From Bradyrhizobium sp. STM 3843 (GTDB lineage Bacteria > Pseudomonadota > Alphaproteobacteria > Rhizobiales > Xanthobacteraceae), in NCBI RefSeq assembly GCF_000239815.1, contig NZ_CAFK01000096.1, positions 1 through 39,270 of the forward strand: a stretch of DNA of 39,270 nt, read 5' to 3'. The position numbers and the translations under genes were made by a program. This document shows, in pieces, positions 1 through 9,015 of this stretch (position 1 is the stretch's first letter; each line of letters begins with the position of its first letter). The notes beneath the pieces are model-generated. The model was not told where the DNA came from. It did not search any database and worked only from the letters and a program-made list of their open reading frames with translations.

Positions 1-1205
1 ACTATGCCGGTGAACCGGTCGGCGTGCTCGAACTGATCAAGGACACGACCGAGTACGAAGCGGCCGCGAGCAGCGCACAACGCGCTCTCCTGCTCGGCAC
101 GGTGGTGATCCTCGCACTCGCCGTCGTGATCGCGTTCCTGATTGGCCGCGGTATCTCCCGCCCCCTGATTGCGATCACTGCGGTCATGCACCGGCTGTCG
201 AGCGGCGATACCGGCGTCACCATTCCGGGCGGCGATCGCAAGGACGAGCTCGGGACCATGGCGCAGGCGGTCGACGTGTTCCGCCACAATATGATCGAGA
301 CGGTGACGCTGCGCGACGCCCAGGAGGCAGCCCAGCACAAGGCCGAGCAGGAGAAGCAGGCCCTGCAGCGGCAGATGGCCGATCGGTTCGAGGCCGAGGT
401 GAAGGGCGTGGTTGCTGCCGTCGCCAAGGCCACCAAGGACATGGAGCGTGCGGCCGGCGAAATCGCGACCAGCATCAGCGGCACGTCCGGTCAGGCTGCG
501 GCCGCTGCAGCGGCATCCGAGGAGGCTTCCGCCAGCGTCTCAACGGTCGCTGCCGCTACGGAAGAACTTGCATCCTCGGTGACCGAGATCGGCCGCCAGG
601 TCAGCCACTCGTCGCAAGTCGCAGATGCGGCCGTGCTCAAGGCGCGGCAGACCACCGAGCTGGTCGGCAGCCTCGCGGCCGCCGCGGAGAAGATCGACGA
701 CGTGCTCCGCCTGATCGATGCGATCGCGAGCCAGACCAACCTCCTGGCGCTCAATGCCACCATCGAGGCCGCGCGCGCCGGCGAGGCCGGGCGAGGCTTC
801 GCGGTGGTGGCGGCGGAGGTCAAGGAGCTGGCCGGGCAGACCGCAAAGGCCACTGAAGAGATCGCGGGCCAGGTCAGCTCGATCCAGGCTGCGACCGGCG
901 ACTGCGTCAAGGCGATCGAGGGCATCAGCCAGACCATCCGCGAGATCTCGGCCGTCGCGACCACGATCGCGGCCGCAGTCGAGCAGCAGAATTCCGCGAC
1001 GCGCGAGATCGCGCGCAGCGTCCAGCAGGCCGCCGCGGGTACCGGCGAGGTTTCGCAGAACGTGACCGGCGCAAGCCAGGCCGCCGAACAATCGCGCAAG
1101 CTTGCAGACACCGTATCGGCGGCCGCCGGAGAGCTCGGCACGCATGCGACCGAGCTGTTCAGAAGCGTGGACAGTTTCGTGGCAAGGCTGCGCGAAGCTG
1201 CCTGA
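1..1205 (+). CDS. Methyl-accepting chemotaxis protein, 5' end missing (C-terminal part)
   Basis: The reading frame is open from the left window edge, so the N-terminus and most of the sensor domain lie outside. The visible part begins with the end of a periplasmic domain ([10 protein letters not shown]), then a membrane segment (nt ~81-145), a HAMP linker (about nt 145-300) and a cytoplasmic signalling domain. The conserved tip, containing [20 protein letters not shown], is at about nt 742-800. Chemoreceptors of this type bind CheA/CheW at the tip and are methylated on the flanking helices. No C-terminal NWETF-like CheR tether is visible; the protein ends in REAA. The visible part is nearly colinear with the C-terminal half of the next gene, so the two are tandem paralogues. 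The ligand cannot be told from what is present. Confidence 0.93.
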   Translation, partial: YAGEPVGVLELIKDTTEYEAAASSAQRALLLGTVVILALAVVIAFLIGRGISRPLIAITAVMHRLSSGDTGVTIPGGDRKDELGTMAQAVDVFRHNMIETVTLRDAQEAAQHKAEQEKQALQRQMADRFEAEVKGVVAAVAKATKDMERAAGEIATSISGTSGQAAAAAAASEEASASVSTVAAATEELASSVTEIGRQVSHSSQVADAAVLKARQTTELVGSLAAAAEKIDDVLRLIDAIASQTNLLALNATIEAARAGEAGRGFAVVAAEVKELAGQTAKATEEIAGQVSSIQAATGDCVKAIEGISQTIREISAVATTIAAAVEQQNSATREIARSVQQAAAGTGEVSQNVTGASQAAEQSRKLADTVSAAAGELGTHATELFRSVDSFVARLREAA

Positions 1206-1243
1206 GCCTACTGCGCCACAAGCGCGAGACGTCGCCTCCTCCA

Positions 1244-1350
1244 CCGTCATTCCGGGGCGATGCGATAGCATCGAACTATGGTGCGCAATTGCGCACCTGA
1301 GAATCTCGAGATTCCGGGCTCAGCCCTGACGGGCTGCCCCGGAATGACGG
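1244..1350. repeat. Palindromic intergenic repeat, copy A
   Basis: This 107-bp element starts with CCGTCATTCCGGGGC and ends with its exact inverse complement, GCCCCGGAATGACGG. Inside are a GATGC-GATA-GCATC hairpin, a perfect 18-bp palindrome GGTGCGCAATTGCGCACC (1280-1297), and a GGGCTCAGCCC/GGGCTG arm. Copies with the same termini occur at 35829-35988 and 37315-37469. It lies between two chemoreceptor genes, 39 bp after the first stop codon, and could fold in RNA and act as a terminator or stability element. It encodes nothing. It resembles REP or MITE-type intergenic repeats; I cannot name the family. Confidence 0.85.
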
Positions 1351-1448
1351 CAGTTGTGACGCAGCAAGACTAAGAGGTCGCGCCGGCCGGCGCACCGCCG
1401 GTTCCAGACGAAGGGCGCCAAATGGAATGGAGGTGGCAGAGCGGGTTC

Positions 1449-1462
1449 CCGTAAATTTACGG
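1449..1462. promoter_or_regulatory. 14-bp perfect palindrome upstream of chemoreceptor gene
   Basis: CCGTAAATTTACGG is a perfect palindrome ending 54 bp before the ATG at 1517. The rest of the 1351-1516 stretch has no gene. The site sits where an operator would be expected. No binding protein can be assigned. Confidence 0.4.
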
Positions 1463-1516
1463 TAGCCGTTCGTTAATGAATGTTTGGGACCTTCCTACCG
1501 CACTAAGGAATGTCCC

Positions 1517-3484
1517 ATGTTCAGACTTCGGTCGATTTCTGCTCGCCTCATTGTCGCGCTTTCGCTCACCGTCGCCATCGCCTGCGCCATTCTCGGGACC
1601 TTCTCGGTCCTGCAGCAGCGCGCATTGACGCGGCTCGCCCTCGAGCAGCAGCTCAAGCTGCAATTCGATAGCGTGATCGCCGGCGTCGATTATGAAGCCC
1701 GCGCCGCGCTTGCGGTCAGCGCGACCATCGCCGGACTGCCGCCGGTTGCGGACGCCTTCGTCAAGGGCGACCGAGACGCCTTGGGGACATTGCTCGGCGG
1801 CGCCATGACGTCGCTGAAGGCGCTGGGCATGCCGCTCGTCAATGTGTGGTCGCCGCCGGCGACCAATTTTTATCGTGTCCACGAGCCGAAAATATTCGGC
1901 GACGACACGTCGAAGCGGCGCATCACGGTAGTCCAAGCCAACCAGACCGGCCGGCAGATCGCCGGTGTCGAGCAGAGCCGGCTGTCGCTCGGGATCTTCG
2001 GCATGACGCCGATCATGCGAGACGGCAAGATCATCGCCACCGCCGATGTCGGCGCCGCCTTCGGCAAGGAATTCGTCGACCGCGCCAAGCAGCGCTTCGG
2101 CATCGATCTCGCGGTGTATTGGCGCGACAATGGTCAGTTCAAACGGCTGTCTTCGACCTTCGGCGATGAAGTCGTGACCAGTCAGGATGAATTGAACGCA
2201 GTCTTCAACGGCGCGGCTTTGCAGCGAAGCGCGACGCTCGGCGGGCGGCCGGCCGCGGTCTATGTCGGCCAAATCAAGAACTATGTGGGCGAGCCGGTTG
2301 CTGTCCTCGAAGTCATCAAGGACACCACCGATTATGAGGCCGCCGCGGCAGGCGCGCAGCGCGAGTTGATCCTGGGAGCGGTGGCAATCCTGGTGGTCGC
2401 CGTGCTGATCGCGCTGTTTGTCGCGCGCGGCATTTCGCGTCCGCTGGTGTCGATCACCGCCGTCATGCACCGGCTCTCGAGCGGCGATGTCAGCGTGGCT
2501 ATCCCGGGCGGTGACCGCAAGGACGAGCTCGGCACCATGGCCCAGGCGGTCGATGTGTTCCGTCGCAACATGATCGAGACGCAATCGCTCCGCGAGGCCC
2601 AGGAAGCGGCGCAAGTGAAGGCGGAGCAGGAGAAGCAGGCGCTGCAGCGCCAGATGGCCGACCGATTCGAGGCCGACGTGAAGGGCGTGGTCGCCGCCGT
2701 GGCCAAGGCGACCGGTGAGATGGAGCGCGTGGTCGGCGAGATCACGGCCAGCGTCAACGGGACCTCCCAGCGCGCAGCGGCGGCGGCGGCGGCGTCAGAA
2801 GAGGCCTCCAGCGGCGTCTCGACCGTGGCGGCGGCCTCCGAGGAGCTCGCCTCCTCGGTGACCGAGATCGGCCGTCAGGTGGCGCATTCGAGCAATGTCG
2901 CCGGCTCTGCCGTGGTCAAAGCCAAGCAGACCACTGAGATGGTCGGCAGCCTGGCCTCTGCCGCGGAGAAGATCGGCGACGTGCTGCGCCTGATCGACGC
3001 GATCGCCAGCCAAACCAACCTGCTCGCGCTCAATGCGACGATCGAGGCTGCGCGCGCCGGCGAAGCGGGGCGCGGCTTTGCGGTGGTCGCTGCCGAGGTG
3101 AAGGAATTGGCCGGCCAGACCGCCAAGGCCACCGAGGAGATCGCGGGCCAGGTCACCTCGATCCAGGCGGCGACCTCCGATTGCGTCACCGCGATCGGCG
3201 GCATCAGCGGCACGATCCAGGAGATCAGCGGTATCGCCGCCGCGATCGCGTCCGCCGTCGAGGAGCAAGGCTCCGCCACCCGCGAGATCGCCCGCAGCGT
3301 GCAGCAGGCCGCAGCGGGCACCAACGAGGTCTCGCAGAACGTGACTGGCGCCAGCAATGCTGCCCAGCAATCGCGGCAGCTCGCCGAAAGCGTCGCGCTG
3401 GCCGCACGCGATCTCGGCCGGCACGCCAATGATTTGTTCAAGAGCGTCGATTCGTTCCTGGAGGGCTTGCGGAAGGCAGCCTGA
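1517..3484 (+). CDS. Methyl-accepting chemotaxis protein with periplasmic Cache-like sensor domain
   Basis: This 655-residue membrane chemoreceptor has TM1 at about residues 10-30, a periplasmic sensor domain at about 31-280, TM2 at about 283-305, HAMP at about 306-360 and a signalling domain to the end. The tip motif [20 protein letters not shown] is intact. The sensor domain has a Cache-like pattern ([13 protein letters not shown], then a hydrophobic GIFGMTPI strand), known in receptors for small organic ligands; the ligand here is unknown. I start at ATG 1517, preceded by AAGGA at 1505-1509, not at the upstream in-frame TTG at 1484. From about nt 2270 it parallels the preceding gene almost residue for residue, which shows a tandem duplication. 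There is no CheR-binding pentapeptide at the C-terminus. Confidence 0.95.
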   Translation: MFRLRSISARLIVALSLTVAIACAILGTFSVLQQRALTRLALEQQLKLQFDSVIAGVDYEARAALAVSATIAGLPPVADAFVKGDRDALGTLLGGAMTSLKALGMPLVNVWSPPATNFYRVHEPKIFGDDTSKRRITVVQANQTGRQIAGVEQSRLSLGIFGMTPIMRDGKIIATADVGAAFGKEFVDRAKQRFGIDLAVYWRDNGQFKRLSSTFGDEVVTSQDELNAVFNGAALQRSATLGGRPAAVYVGQIKNYVGEPVAVLEVIKDTTDYEAAAAGAQRELILGAVAILVVAVLIALFVARGISRPLVSITAVMHRLSSGDVSVAIPGGDRKDELGTMAQAVDVFRRNMIETQSLREAQEAAQVKAEQEKQALQRQMADRFEADVKGVVAAVAKATGEMERVVGEITASVNGTSQRAAAAAAASEEASSGVSTVAAASEELASSVTEIGRQVAHSSNVAGSAVVKAKQTTEMVGSLASAAEKIGDVLRLIDAIASQTNLLALNATIEAARAGEAGRGFAVVAAEVKELAGQTAKATEEIAGQVTSIQAATSDCVTAIGGISGTIQEISGIAAAIASAVEEQGSATREIARSVQQAAAGTNEVSQNVTGASNAAQQSRQLAESVALAARDLGRHANDLFKSVDSFLEGLRKAA

Positions 3485-3604
3485 GGTTTTGGGAATGGCT
3501 GATAGTGAAGCCCGCCACGATTTGCCCTGCTCGCGTGGGCTCGCGAGCCTGGCCGCTGTCACGATCCTGCATTAATCTGCCACCGCTGACATTCGGAGGC
3601 GGCT

Positions 3605-4066
3605 ATGGCGGTAGCAGCTCATCGCACTCGGCGGCCTCGACCGCCCGCGTTTTCGGCCGCACCACCTGCCGTGGCAGCGATCTTCGCAACCTATCCGCGG
3701 CCGCTGCGCCGGCGGCTTGAGGCACTGCGGCGATTGATCCTCGATACGGCGAGGACGACGCCCGGCGTCGGTGCGCTTGAAGAAACCCTCAAATGGGGGC
3801 AACCGAGCTACCTGACGGCCGAGAGCGGCAGCGGCAGCACCATCCGGATCGACCGGATCAAGTCGGAGCCCGACCGCTACGCGCTCTATGTCCACTGCCA
3901 GACCGATCTCATCGCGATCTTTCGCGAACTCTACCCGGAGCTGACCTATGGCGGCAAGCGATGCATCGTGCTCGATGCATCCGACGATCTGCCGGAGCAG
4001 GCGCTGCGGAACTGCATCGCCCTGGCGCTCACCTATCACCACACCAAGCGCAAGGCGCAGCTTTGA
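3605..4066 (+). CDS. DUF1801 (YdhG-like) domain protein
   Basis: This small 153-residue cytoplasmic protein has no signal peptide or membrane segment. The core pattern (PLRRRLEALRRLI, then VGALEETLKWGQPSYLT, then DRYALYVHCQTDL) is that of the DUF1801/YdhG family, which has a frataxin-like fold and no settled biochemical role. The ATG at 3605 is preceded by GGAGG at 3595-3599. The first 20 residues are an Ala/Arg/Pro-rich extension before the domain. The gene converges on the GGDEF-EAL gene with a 12-bp gap and does not look like part of an operon. Confidence 0.85.
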   Translation: MAVAAHRTRRPRPPAFSAAPPAVAAIFATYPRPLRRRLEALRRLILDTARTTPGVGALEETLKWGQPSYLTAESGSGSTIRIDRIKSEPDRYALYVHCQTDLIAIFRELYPELTYGGKRCIVLDASDDLPEQALRNCIALALTYHHTKRKAQL

Positions 4067-4078
4067 CTGATCATCCCG

Positions 4079-6298
4079 TCACGCCACGCGCGCACCACGA
4101 TCGGCGGCGTCCGCACCGCATTGCGCATTCAGCAACGCAACGATCTCGGCGTTGGGCCGCGGCCGGCTGAACAGATAACCCTGCCCTTCGTGGCACCCCT
4201 CTCCGCGCAGGCAGCGCAACTCAGCCTCGGTTTCCACGCCCTCCGCCGTGATGATGACGCCGAGACCTCTGCCGAGGCTGACGATGGAACGAACGATCGC
4301 CTGCGCTTCCCGGTTGGCCGCAAGATCGCGGATGAAGGACTGATCGATCTTGATCTTGTCGAACGGAAAGCTGCGCAGATAGCTCAAGCTGGAATAGCCG
4401 GTGCCGAAATCATCCATCGAGATGCGGACCCCGAGCGCGCGTAGCGCATGCAAGGTCGCAAGCACTTGGCCGCTTTTTTCCAGCACCAGGGTTTCGGTGA
4501 TCTCGAGCTCGAGCCGGGTCGGCGGCAGGCCGGACTGCTTCAGCACGTCCATGACCTGCGACAGCACGTTACCGACCCGGAACTGCAGCGGTGACAGATT
4601 GACCGCGACTCGGACGTCGTCGGGCCAAGCCGCCGCATCGTGGCAGGCCTGGCGCAGCATCAGCCGCCCAAGCGCGGAGATCAGCCCGGTCTCCTCGGCG
4701 ATCGGAATGAATTCCGAGGGCGGGATCATGCCGCGCTCCGGATGCGGCCAGCGTACCAGCGCTTCAAAGCCAGTGATACGCCCGGTCGAGAGATCGATCA
4801 GCGGCTGATAGTATGGCTGCAGCGCTTCGCGCCGGATCGCGTCCCGCAGCTCGATTTCCATCCTGCGCCGGCGCTGGGCACGCGCATCCATGCCCGCCTC
4901 GAAAAAGCTGAACGTGCCGCGCGTCTCCGTCTTGGCGCGGGACAGCGCCATATCGGCATTCTTCAACAGCTTCTCGGCATCGTCGCCGTCGATCGGCGCC
5001 ATGGTGATGCCGATGGTCGCGCCGATGACAACGGAATGACCGTCGAGCTGATAGGGATCGGCGATCGCCTGCAACAGCCGCCGGCACAGCTGCGCCGCAT
5101 CCTCCGGTCGCGCCAGACCGCCCTGGACCACCGCGAACTCGTCGGAATCCAGACGCGCCACGATATCCTCCTCGCGCAGGACCGAGCGCAACCGTTTGGC
5201 CACGCCGCGCAGAAGCTTGTCGCCGACACCATGGCCGAGCGTATCGTTAATCGATTTGAAATTATCGAGCCCGAGCACCAGCACGGCCATCTTGTCGGAG
5301 CCGCGCCGCATGTGCACCAGCATCTCGTCCATCTGCTGGCGCAGCAGGTTGCGATTGGGCAGGCCGGTCAGCGCGTCGTGCTGGGCCAGGAACGCCAGCC
5401 GCGCCTCCGCGCGCTTGCGTTCGGTGATGTCCATCAGCGCCAGCAGCACCGCGGGTTTCTCTTCATAGGCGAGGTGACGCGAATAGATGGCGAGATCGAT
5501 CAAAGTCCCGTCGGCGCGAACATGCTTCCAGGTCCGTGCCGCCTGCTCCTCGCTCTCGCGCTCGTCGGCCCAGGGCGGCTCGCTGTCGAACGCCTGCAGG
5601 CTGCGGATGCTGAGTTGCTTGAACTCGGCGCGGCTGTAGCCATAGTGCCCGGCGGCCGCATCGTTGACGCCAAGGATCTTTCCGTCGTCCAGCGCACAGA
5701 CGATCATCGGCACCGGATTGCTGTCGAACAAGAGGCGAAAGGATTCCTCGCGCTGCTTCCGTGCGGTGATGTCGACGCGCAGCCCGATGAGGCCGCCATC
5801 GTCGGTGAGACGCTCCTCGATCAGGATGACGCGGCCGTCTGACAGCTTCTGCTCGTGAGATCCGCTCGGATGGAACAGCTTGGCGAGCCGCTCGGCGATC
5901 CATTCCTCCTCTCGCCCGATCGCTTCGGGATAGTCGCCGCGCGCGACGCCGATCCGGATCGTATCCTGCAGGCGCGCTCCCGACACAAACTGGTCGGAGC
6001 TGCGATTGTAGATCTCGGCGTATTTCTTGTTCCAGAGGATGTAGCGTCCCTCGGAGTCCAGGAAGACGATGCCCTGAGGCAGAATGTCGATCGCCTCCAC
6101 CAAGCGCTCGTGTGCCTTCTGTGCCTCGGCTATGGCCGTCGCGGCCTCGGCTCGGGTGCGGGTAATCTCATCGGCATTGGACAGGAGCGGGGTCTGGGAC
6201 GCTGGCAGCCGAGGACGAGGCTTTGTGGGACGGAACGCTGCGCGAACCTTGGGCACGCGCATCGGTTTCTTTCGCTTGCTTGGCCGAACGGGCCGCAT
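4079..6298 (-). CDS. PAS-PAS-GGDEF-EAL protein, probable c-di-GMP phosphodiesterase
   Basis: This 739-residue cytoplasmic signalling protein begins with a basic, Pro-rich stretch (1-40) and a short coiled region, followed by PAS domains at about 60-175 and 185-300, GGDEF at about 310-465 and EAL at about 490-735. The GGDEF loop reads DSDEF (384-388), not [SA]GDEF, so cyclase activity is unlikely; such domains often bind GTP and regulate the EAL half. The EAL half keeps its key motifs: EALVRW (512-517), the ITET glutamate, DDFGTGYSSL (from 629), the IKID lysine and aspartate, and AEGVE. It should hydrolyse c-di-GMP. There are no membrane segments. I start at ATG 6298, preceded by GTGAGG at good spacing; an upstream in-frame TTG at 6388 would only add a low-quality extension. 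Confidence 0.93.
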   Translation of the reverse strand: MRPVRPSKRKKPMRVPKVRAAFRPTKPRPRLPASQTPLLSNADEITRTRAEAATAIAEAQKAHERLVEAIDILPQGIVFLDSEGRYILWNKKYAEIYNRSSDQFVSGARLQDTIRIGVARGDYPEAIGREEEWIAERLAKLFHPSGSHEQKLSDGRVILIEERLTDDGGLIGLRVDITARKQREESFRLLFDSNPVPMIVCALDDGKILGVNDAAAGHYGYSRAEFKQLSIRSLQAFDSEPPWADERESEEQAARTWKHVRADGTLIDLAIYSRHLAYEEKPAVLLALMDITERKRAEARLAFLAQHDALTGLPNRNLLRQQMDEMLVHMRRGSDKMAVLVLGLDNFKSINDTLGHGVGDKLLRGVAKRLRSVLREEDIVARLDSDEFAVVQGGLARPEDAAQLCRRLLQAIADPYQLDGHSVVIGATIGITMAPIDGDDAEKLLKNADMALSRAKTETRGTFSFFEAGMDARAQRRRRMEIELRDAIRREALQPYYQPLIDLSTGRITGFEALVRWPHPERGMIPPSEFIPIAEETGLISALGRLMLRQACHDAAAWPDDVRVAVNLSPLQFRVGNVLSQVMDVLKQSGLPPTRLELEITETLVLEKSGQVLATLHALRALGVRISMDDFGTGYSSLSYLRSFPFDKIKIDQSFIRDLAANREAQAIVRSIVSLGRGLGVIITAEGVETEAELRCLRGEGCHEGQGYLFSRPRPNAEIVALLNAQCGADAADRGARVA

Positions 6299-6785
6299 TG
6301 ACGCCTCACTTACCTGTCTCGACCGCGATTTGTCAGCCAAGTCTCTGAAAAAATGGTATCTTGATCCGCGGACTGAGGTGGTACGCAACCTATGGGCGTT
6401 GCTTCGGAGGGATGTGAGCGCGCGGCACGAACCAGGTGCAATTGCAATGAACTACATCTAAAAATTGCATAATGAAACGCGGGGTGGCAAAAATCCCGTA
6501 TGCCGTGTAGCGAGCGAATGAACACGACCTCTGCCACAGCCGTTACGCATATTCCTGGCACATGCAAGAAAATGGGCTTATTCCAGGTTTAAGGTTGCCA
6601 GACGCTTAAATCGGGGGCCGGATCTTTGGCGATGGACGCGAAATGGCTCGCCTGCCCGTCAGATCGAGCGCGTTCACCAATTGTCGTCAGAAACGCGAGT
6701 CCGGTGACGTAGCCGACAAGACGCTGGGTTCGCTTGGGCGAGGGTTGCAGCCCGTGTTATCTTACAGGAGATAGAGTGTGACCCG
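6299..6785. other. Intergenic region with no gene found
   Basis: This 487-bp divergent region between the GGDEF-EAL gene and mepA has no convincing ORF. It is AT-richer than its surroundings. It holds a 10-bp palindrome TGCAATTGCA (6437-6446) and a near direct repeat, AATTGCAATGA then AATTGCATAATGA, 23 bp apart. Both promoters must lie here. A TGGCAC near 6555 is not followed by a -12 element at sigma-54 spacing. No tRNA or riboswitch fold was recognised. Confidence 0.5.
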
Positions 6786-7784
6786 ATGCAAGCTCGCCCT
6801 CCTCTGATCGCGCTTTTCCTCGTCATCAGCGTCCTGAATGCGTCGCCTGTGCTGGCGCAGGACAAGGGCAGCATCGATCCGCAGCCGCTGCCCCCGCTGG
6901 CGCAACCGGACGATCCCGACACGCCTGCGAAGGAACTGTTCGCGCGCAAACTGCTGCCTGCGGCGCTGCCGACCAAGGTGATCGGCACTTACAACCGGGG
7001 CTGTATTGCCGGAGCCGAGCCGATGCCGATCAACGGCGACACCTGGCAGGTCATGCGGCTGTCGCGCAATCGCAACTGGGGGCACCCGCAACTGATTGCA
7101 CTATTGAAGCGGCTGGCGGCCAAGGCGCACAAGGACGCCGGCTGGCCCGGCATTCTGGTCGGCGACATTGGCCAGCCGCGTGGCGGGCCGGCCCTGAGCG
7201 GCCATGCCAGCCATCAGATCGGGCTGGATGCCGACATCTGGCTGACCCCGATGCCCGATCACCGGCTGTCGCGCAACGAGCGTGAGGAAATGTCGGCTGT
7301 CATGATGGTGCGCGAGGACCGGCTGGACGTCGATCCGCGCGTGTTCACGCCCGGACATCTTGCCGTGATCCGCGACGCCGCCAAAGAACCGGCAGTGCAG
7401 CGCATCTTCGTCAATGCCGCGATCAAGAAGGCGCTGTGCCGACAGGCCAAGGGCGACCGCAACTGGCTCACCAAGGTGCGCCCCTGGTGGGGCCACGACT
7501 ATCATTTCCATATCCGGATGACTTGTCCGGAGGGTGATGCGGAATGCCATGGCCAGCGCGACCAGGAGGGCGGCGACGGGTGCAGCCACGCCGATCTGTC
7601 CTACTGGTTTCAGGACTCCGTGCTGCATCCGCCGCCGCCGAAGGAGCCGCCCAAGCCGGTGCCGCCGATCACGATGGCGCAATTGCCGTCGGAGTGTCGC
7701 GCCGTGTTGCTTGCACCGGACGCAAAGATCGATGCCGGTCTCGCTAACAGGATTGGGATCACCTCGTCCGGTAAAATCCGCTAA
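6786..7784 (+). CDS. mepA: Penicillin-insensitive murein endopeptidase MepA (peptidase M74)
   Basis: This 332-residue periplasmic enzyme cuts D-alanyl-meso-diaminopimelyl cross-links in peptidoglycan and is insensitive to beta-lactams. A signal peptide (about 1-25, cleavage after VLAQ) is followed by a Pro-rich linker and the LAS-type metallopeptidase domain. The metal ligands of the family are visible: GHASHQIGLDAD gives His143 and Asp150, and GHDYHFH gives His237, His240 and His242. Cys pairs in the mature part fit disulfides. A Pro-rich segment (about 284-297, PPPPKEPPKPVPP) joins a C-terminal tail. ATG 6786 is the only start that gives a proper signal peptide, although the nearest GGAG is 15 or more nt upstream. 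Neighbours do not form an obvious cell-wall cluster. Confidence 0.95.
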   Translation: MQARPPLIALFLVISVLNASPVLAQDKGSIDPQPLPPLAQPDDPDTPAKELFARKLLPAALPTKVIGTYNRGCIAGAEPMPINGDTWQVMRLSRNRNWGHPQLIALLKRLAAKAHKDAGWPGILVGDIGQPRGGPALSGHASHQIGLDADIWLTPMPDHRLSRNEREEMSAVMMVREDRLDVDPRVFTPGHLAVIRDAAKEPAVQRIFVNAAIKKALCRQAKGDRNWLTKVRPWWGHDYHFHIRMTCPEGDAECHGQRDQEGGDGCSHADLSYWFQDSVLHPPPPKEPPKPVPPITMAQLPSECRAVLLAPDAKIDAGLANRIGITSSGKIR

Positions 7785-7891
7785 TCTCATCGGCGCGCCG
7801 TAAGCGCTTCCATCACCCGGGACGACAGTCCCGCCCGCTGTTCTCAATCGAAAGCCCTCGCCTGCCGCGCGGCGGGTTGCTTGGTGTTGTC

Positions 7892-8410
7892 ATGGTCTCA
7901 CTGCCTTCACGTGTCTCCCTCACGCTCATCTTCCTCCTGATCGGTCCGTTGGCCGCGCTCGCCCAGGAGCCGAGCGGCTGCGACAAGTTCAAATGGCCGA
8001 TCGATCGCGAACGCAGCGCGCTCACGGCGCCCGACCGCATCAAGCTTGGTTCGGGAGGCGAGCTGGCCACCATGCCAACATCGGGTCTGACGCTTGGCCT
8101 GGTTACGCCTGCGGAGGCAAAACTGCCCTCGCCGCCCGAGCGCGCGCCAAAGGAGGGCACCTTTGCCGGCTTTACGAAAATGACGACCGCACCGAAGGCC
8201 GGCGTCTACACCATCAGCCTCTCGACCGGAGGCTGGATCGACGTGGTGCAGGACGGCCATCTTCTGAAGCCGATCGCCTTCAGCGGCGCCACCGACTGCG
8301 ACGGCATCCGCAAGACCATGAAATATGAACTCGCAGCCCAACCCTTCGTACTCCAGATCAGCGGCACCAAGGAGCAAGCGATTTCGATCGCGATCCTGCC
8401 GGCGGAGTGA
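7892..8410 (+). CDS. Secreted hypothetical protein
   Basis: This is a 172-residue protein of unknown function. A clear signal peptide (about 1-24, LIFLLIGPLAALAQ) implies export to the periplasm. The mature part has two Cys (in SGCDKFKW and ATDCDGI) that could pair, and a beta-rich C-terminal half (YTISLSTGGWIDVVQDG, then FVLQISGTKEQAISIAIL) of the kind seen in small beta-sandwich domains. No catalytic motif is visible. I chose ATG 7892 over the in-frame TTG at 7877 because it directly precedes the signal peptide; neither has a good ribosome-binding site. The gene lies 107 bp after mepA on the same strand and might be co-transcribed. Confidence 0.75.
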   Translation: MVSLPSRVSLTLIFLLIGPLAALAQEPSGCDKFKWPIDRERSALTAPDRIKLGSGGELATMPTSGLTLGLVTPAEAKLPSPPERAPKEGTFAGFTKMTTAPKAGVYTISLSTGGWIDVVQDGHLLKPIAFSGATDCDGIRKTMKYELAAQPFVLQISGTKEQAISIAILPAE

Positions 8411-8487
8411 CGGGTCGAAACTCTGGCGCGCGACGTTGCACACCGAAGCCTGCTGCAATTTGTGGCAAAACGTGCTAGGCTGCCGGC

Positions 8488-8706
8488 ATGATCAAAGCGC
8501 TCGAAAAAGCCATTGCAGAACTCTCCAGCCTGCCGGAGGCCGATCAGGAACAGATCAGCCGGAGCGTGCTCGCGCACGTTGAAAAGCTTCGGGCGCTTCG
8601 TGGCGAGATCGACAAGGGCTTGCGTTCTCTGGACGCGGGCGGCGGTGCAGCTCTGGACATGGAAGCATTGATCCGTCGGAAAAACGCCGGGCATGCCGGA
8701 TCGTGA
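8488..8706 (+). CDS. Putative ParD-like antitoxin
   Basis: This 72-residue acidic, helical protein sits directly upstream of a ParE-like toxin frame and overlaps it by 14 nt, the usual arrangement of a type II toxin-antitoxin operon. Its C-terminal half (LRALRGEIDKGLRSLDAGGGAALDMEALI) resembles the toxin-wrapping tail of ParD-type antitoxins. The N-terminal half lacks an obvious ribbon-helix-helix strand, so it may use a different DNA-binding fold or none. The antitoxin role is inferred mainly from position and tail. Confidence 0.65.
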   Translation: MIKALEKAIAELSSLPEADQEQISRSVLAHVEKLRALRGEIDKGLRSLDAGGGAALDMEALIRRKNAGHAGS

Positions 8707-9013
8707 ACCGCTGTGGTCGCCGGCGGCCATCGACGATGTCGACGGCCTCTGGGACTATTACGCCCATACAGCCGGGCCGCCGACTGCCGATAAGGTGCTA
8801 CGCGAAATCGAACGGGTCGTCAGCATGATCGGCGAGTTCCCATTCTCTGGGAGGTCACGCGACGAATTGAGACCTGGGCTTCGTTCCATTGTGGCAGGTT
8901 CTCAGACCGTCTTCTACCGACCGATTGGCGGCTGAGCCCAGATCGTTCGCATTCTTGATGGACGTCGGGACATCGACAGCATCTTTTCGGAAGAGGATCC
9001 TTCTGGAGAGTAG
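8693..9013 (+). pseudogene. RelE/ParE-family toxin interrupted by an in-frame TGA
   Basis: The frame opens with SPAAIDDVDGLWDYYAHTAGPPTADKVLREIE, typical of ParE toxins, and runs to FYRPIGG, where TGA at 8933-8935 ends it after 80 residues. The same frame then continues with AQIVRILDGRRDIDSIFSEED to a TAG at 9011-9013. That continuation is exactly the conserved C-terminal strand and helix of ParE proteins. One substitution, from TGG, CGA or GGA, would explain the break. The full frame would encode about 106 residues, a normal family length. The toxin is probably inactive or truncated, although an 80-residue product could still be made. The start ATG 8693 lies inside the antitoxin gene. Confidence 0.7.
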
Positions 9014-9015
9014 GC

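Noticed and set aside
6540..6600. Sigma-54 promoter at TGGCACATGC
   Set aside because: The -12 GC/TTGC element is missing at the required distance after TGGCAC.
8933..8935. TGA read as selenocysteine in the toxin frame
   Set aside because: No SECIS-like hairpin was recognised after it and ParE proteins have no Cys at this position. A premature stop is simpler.
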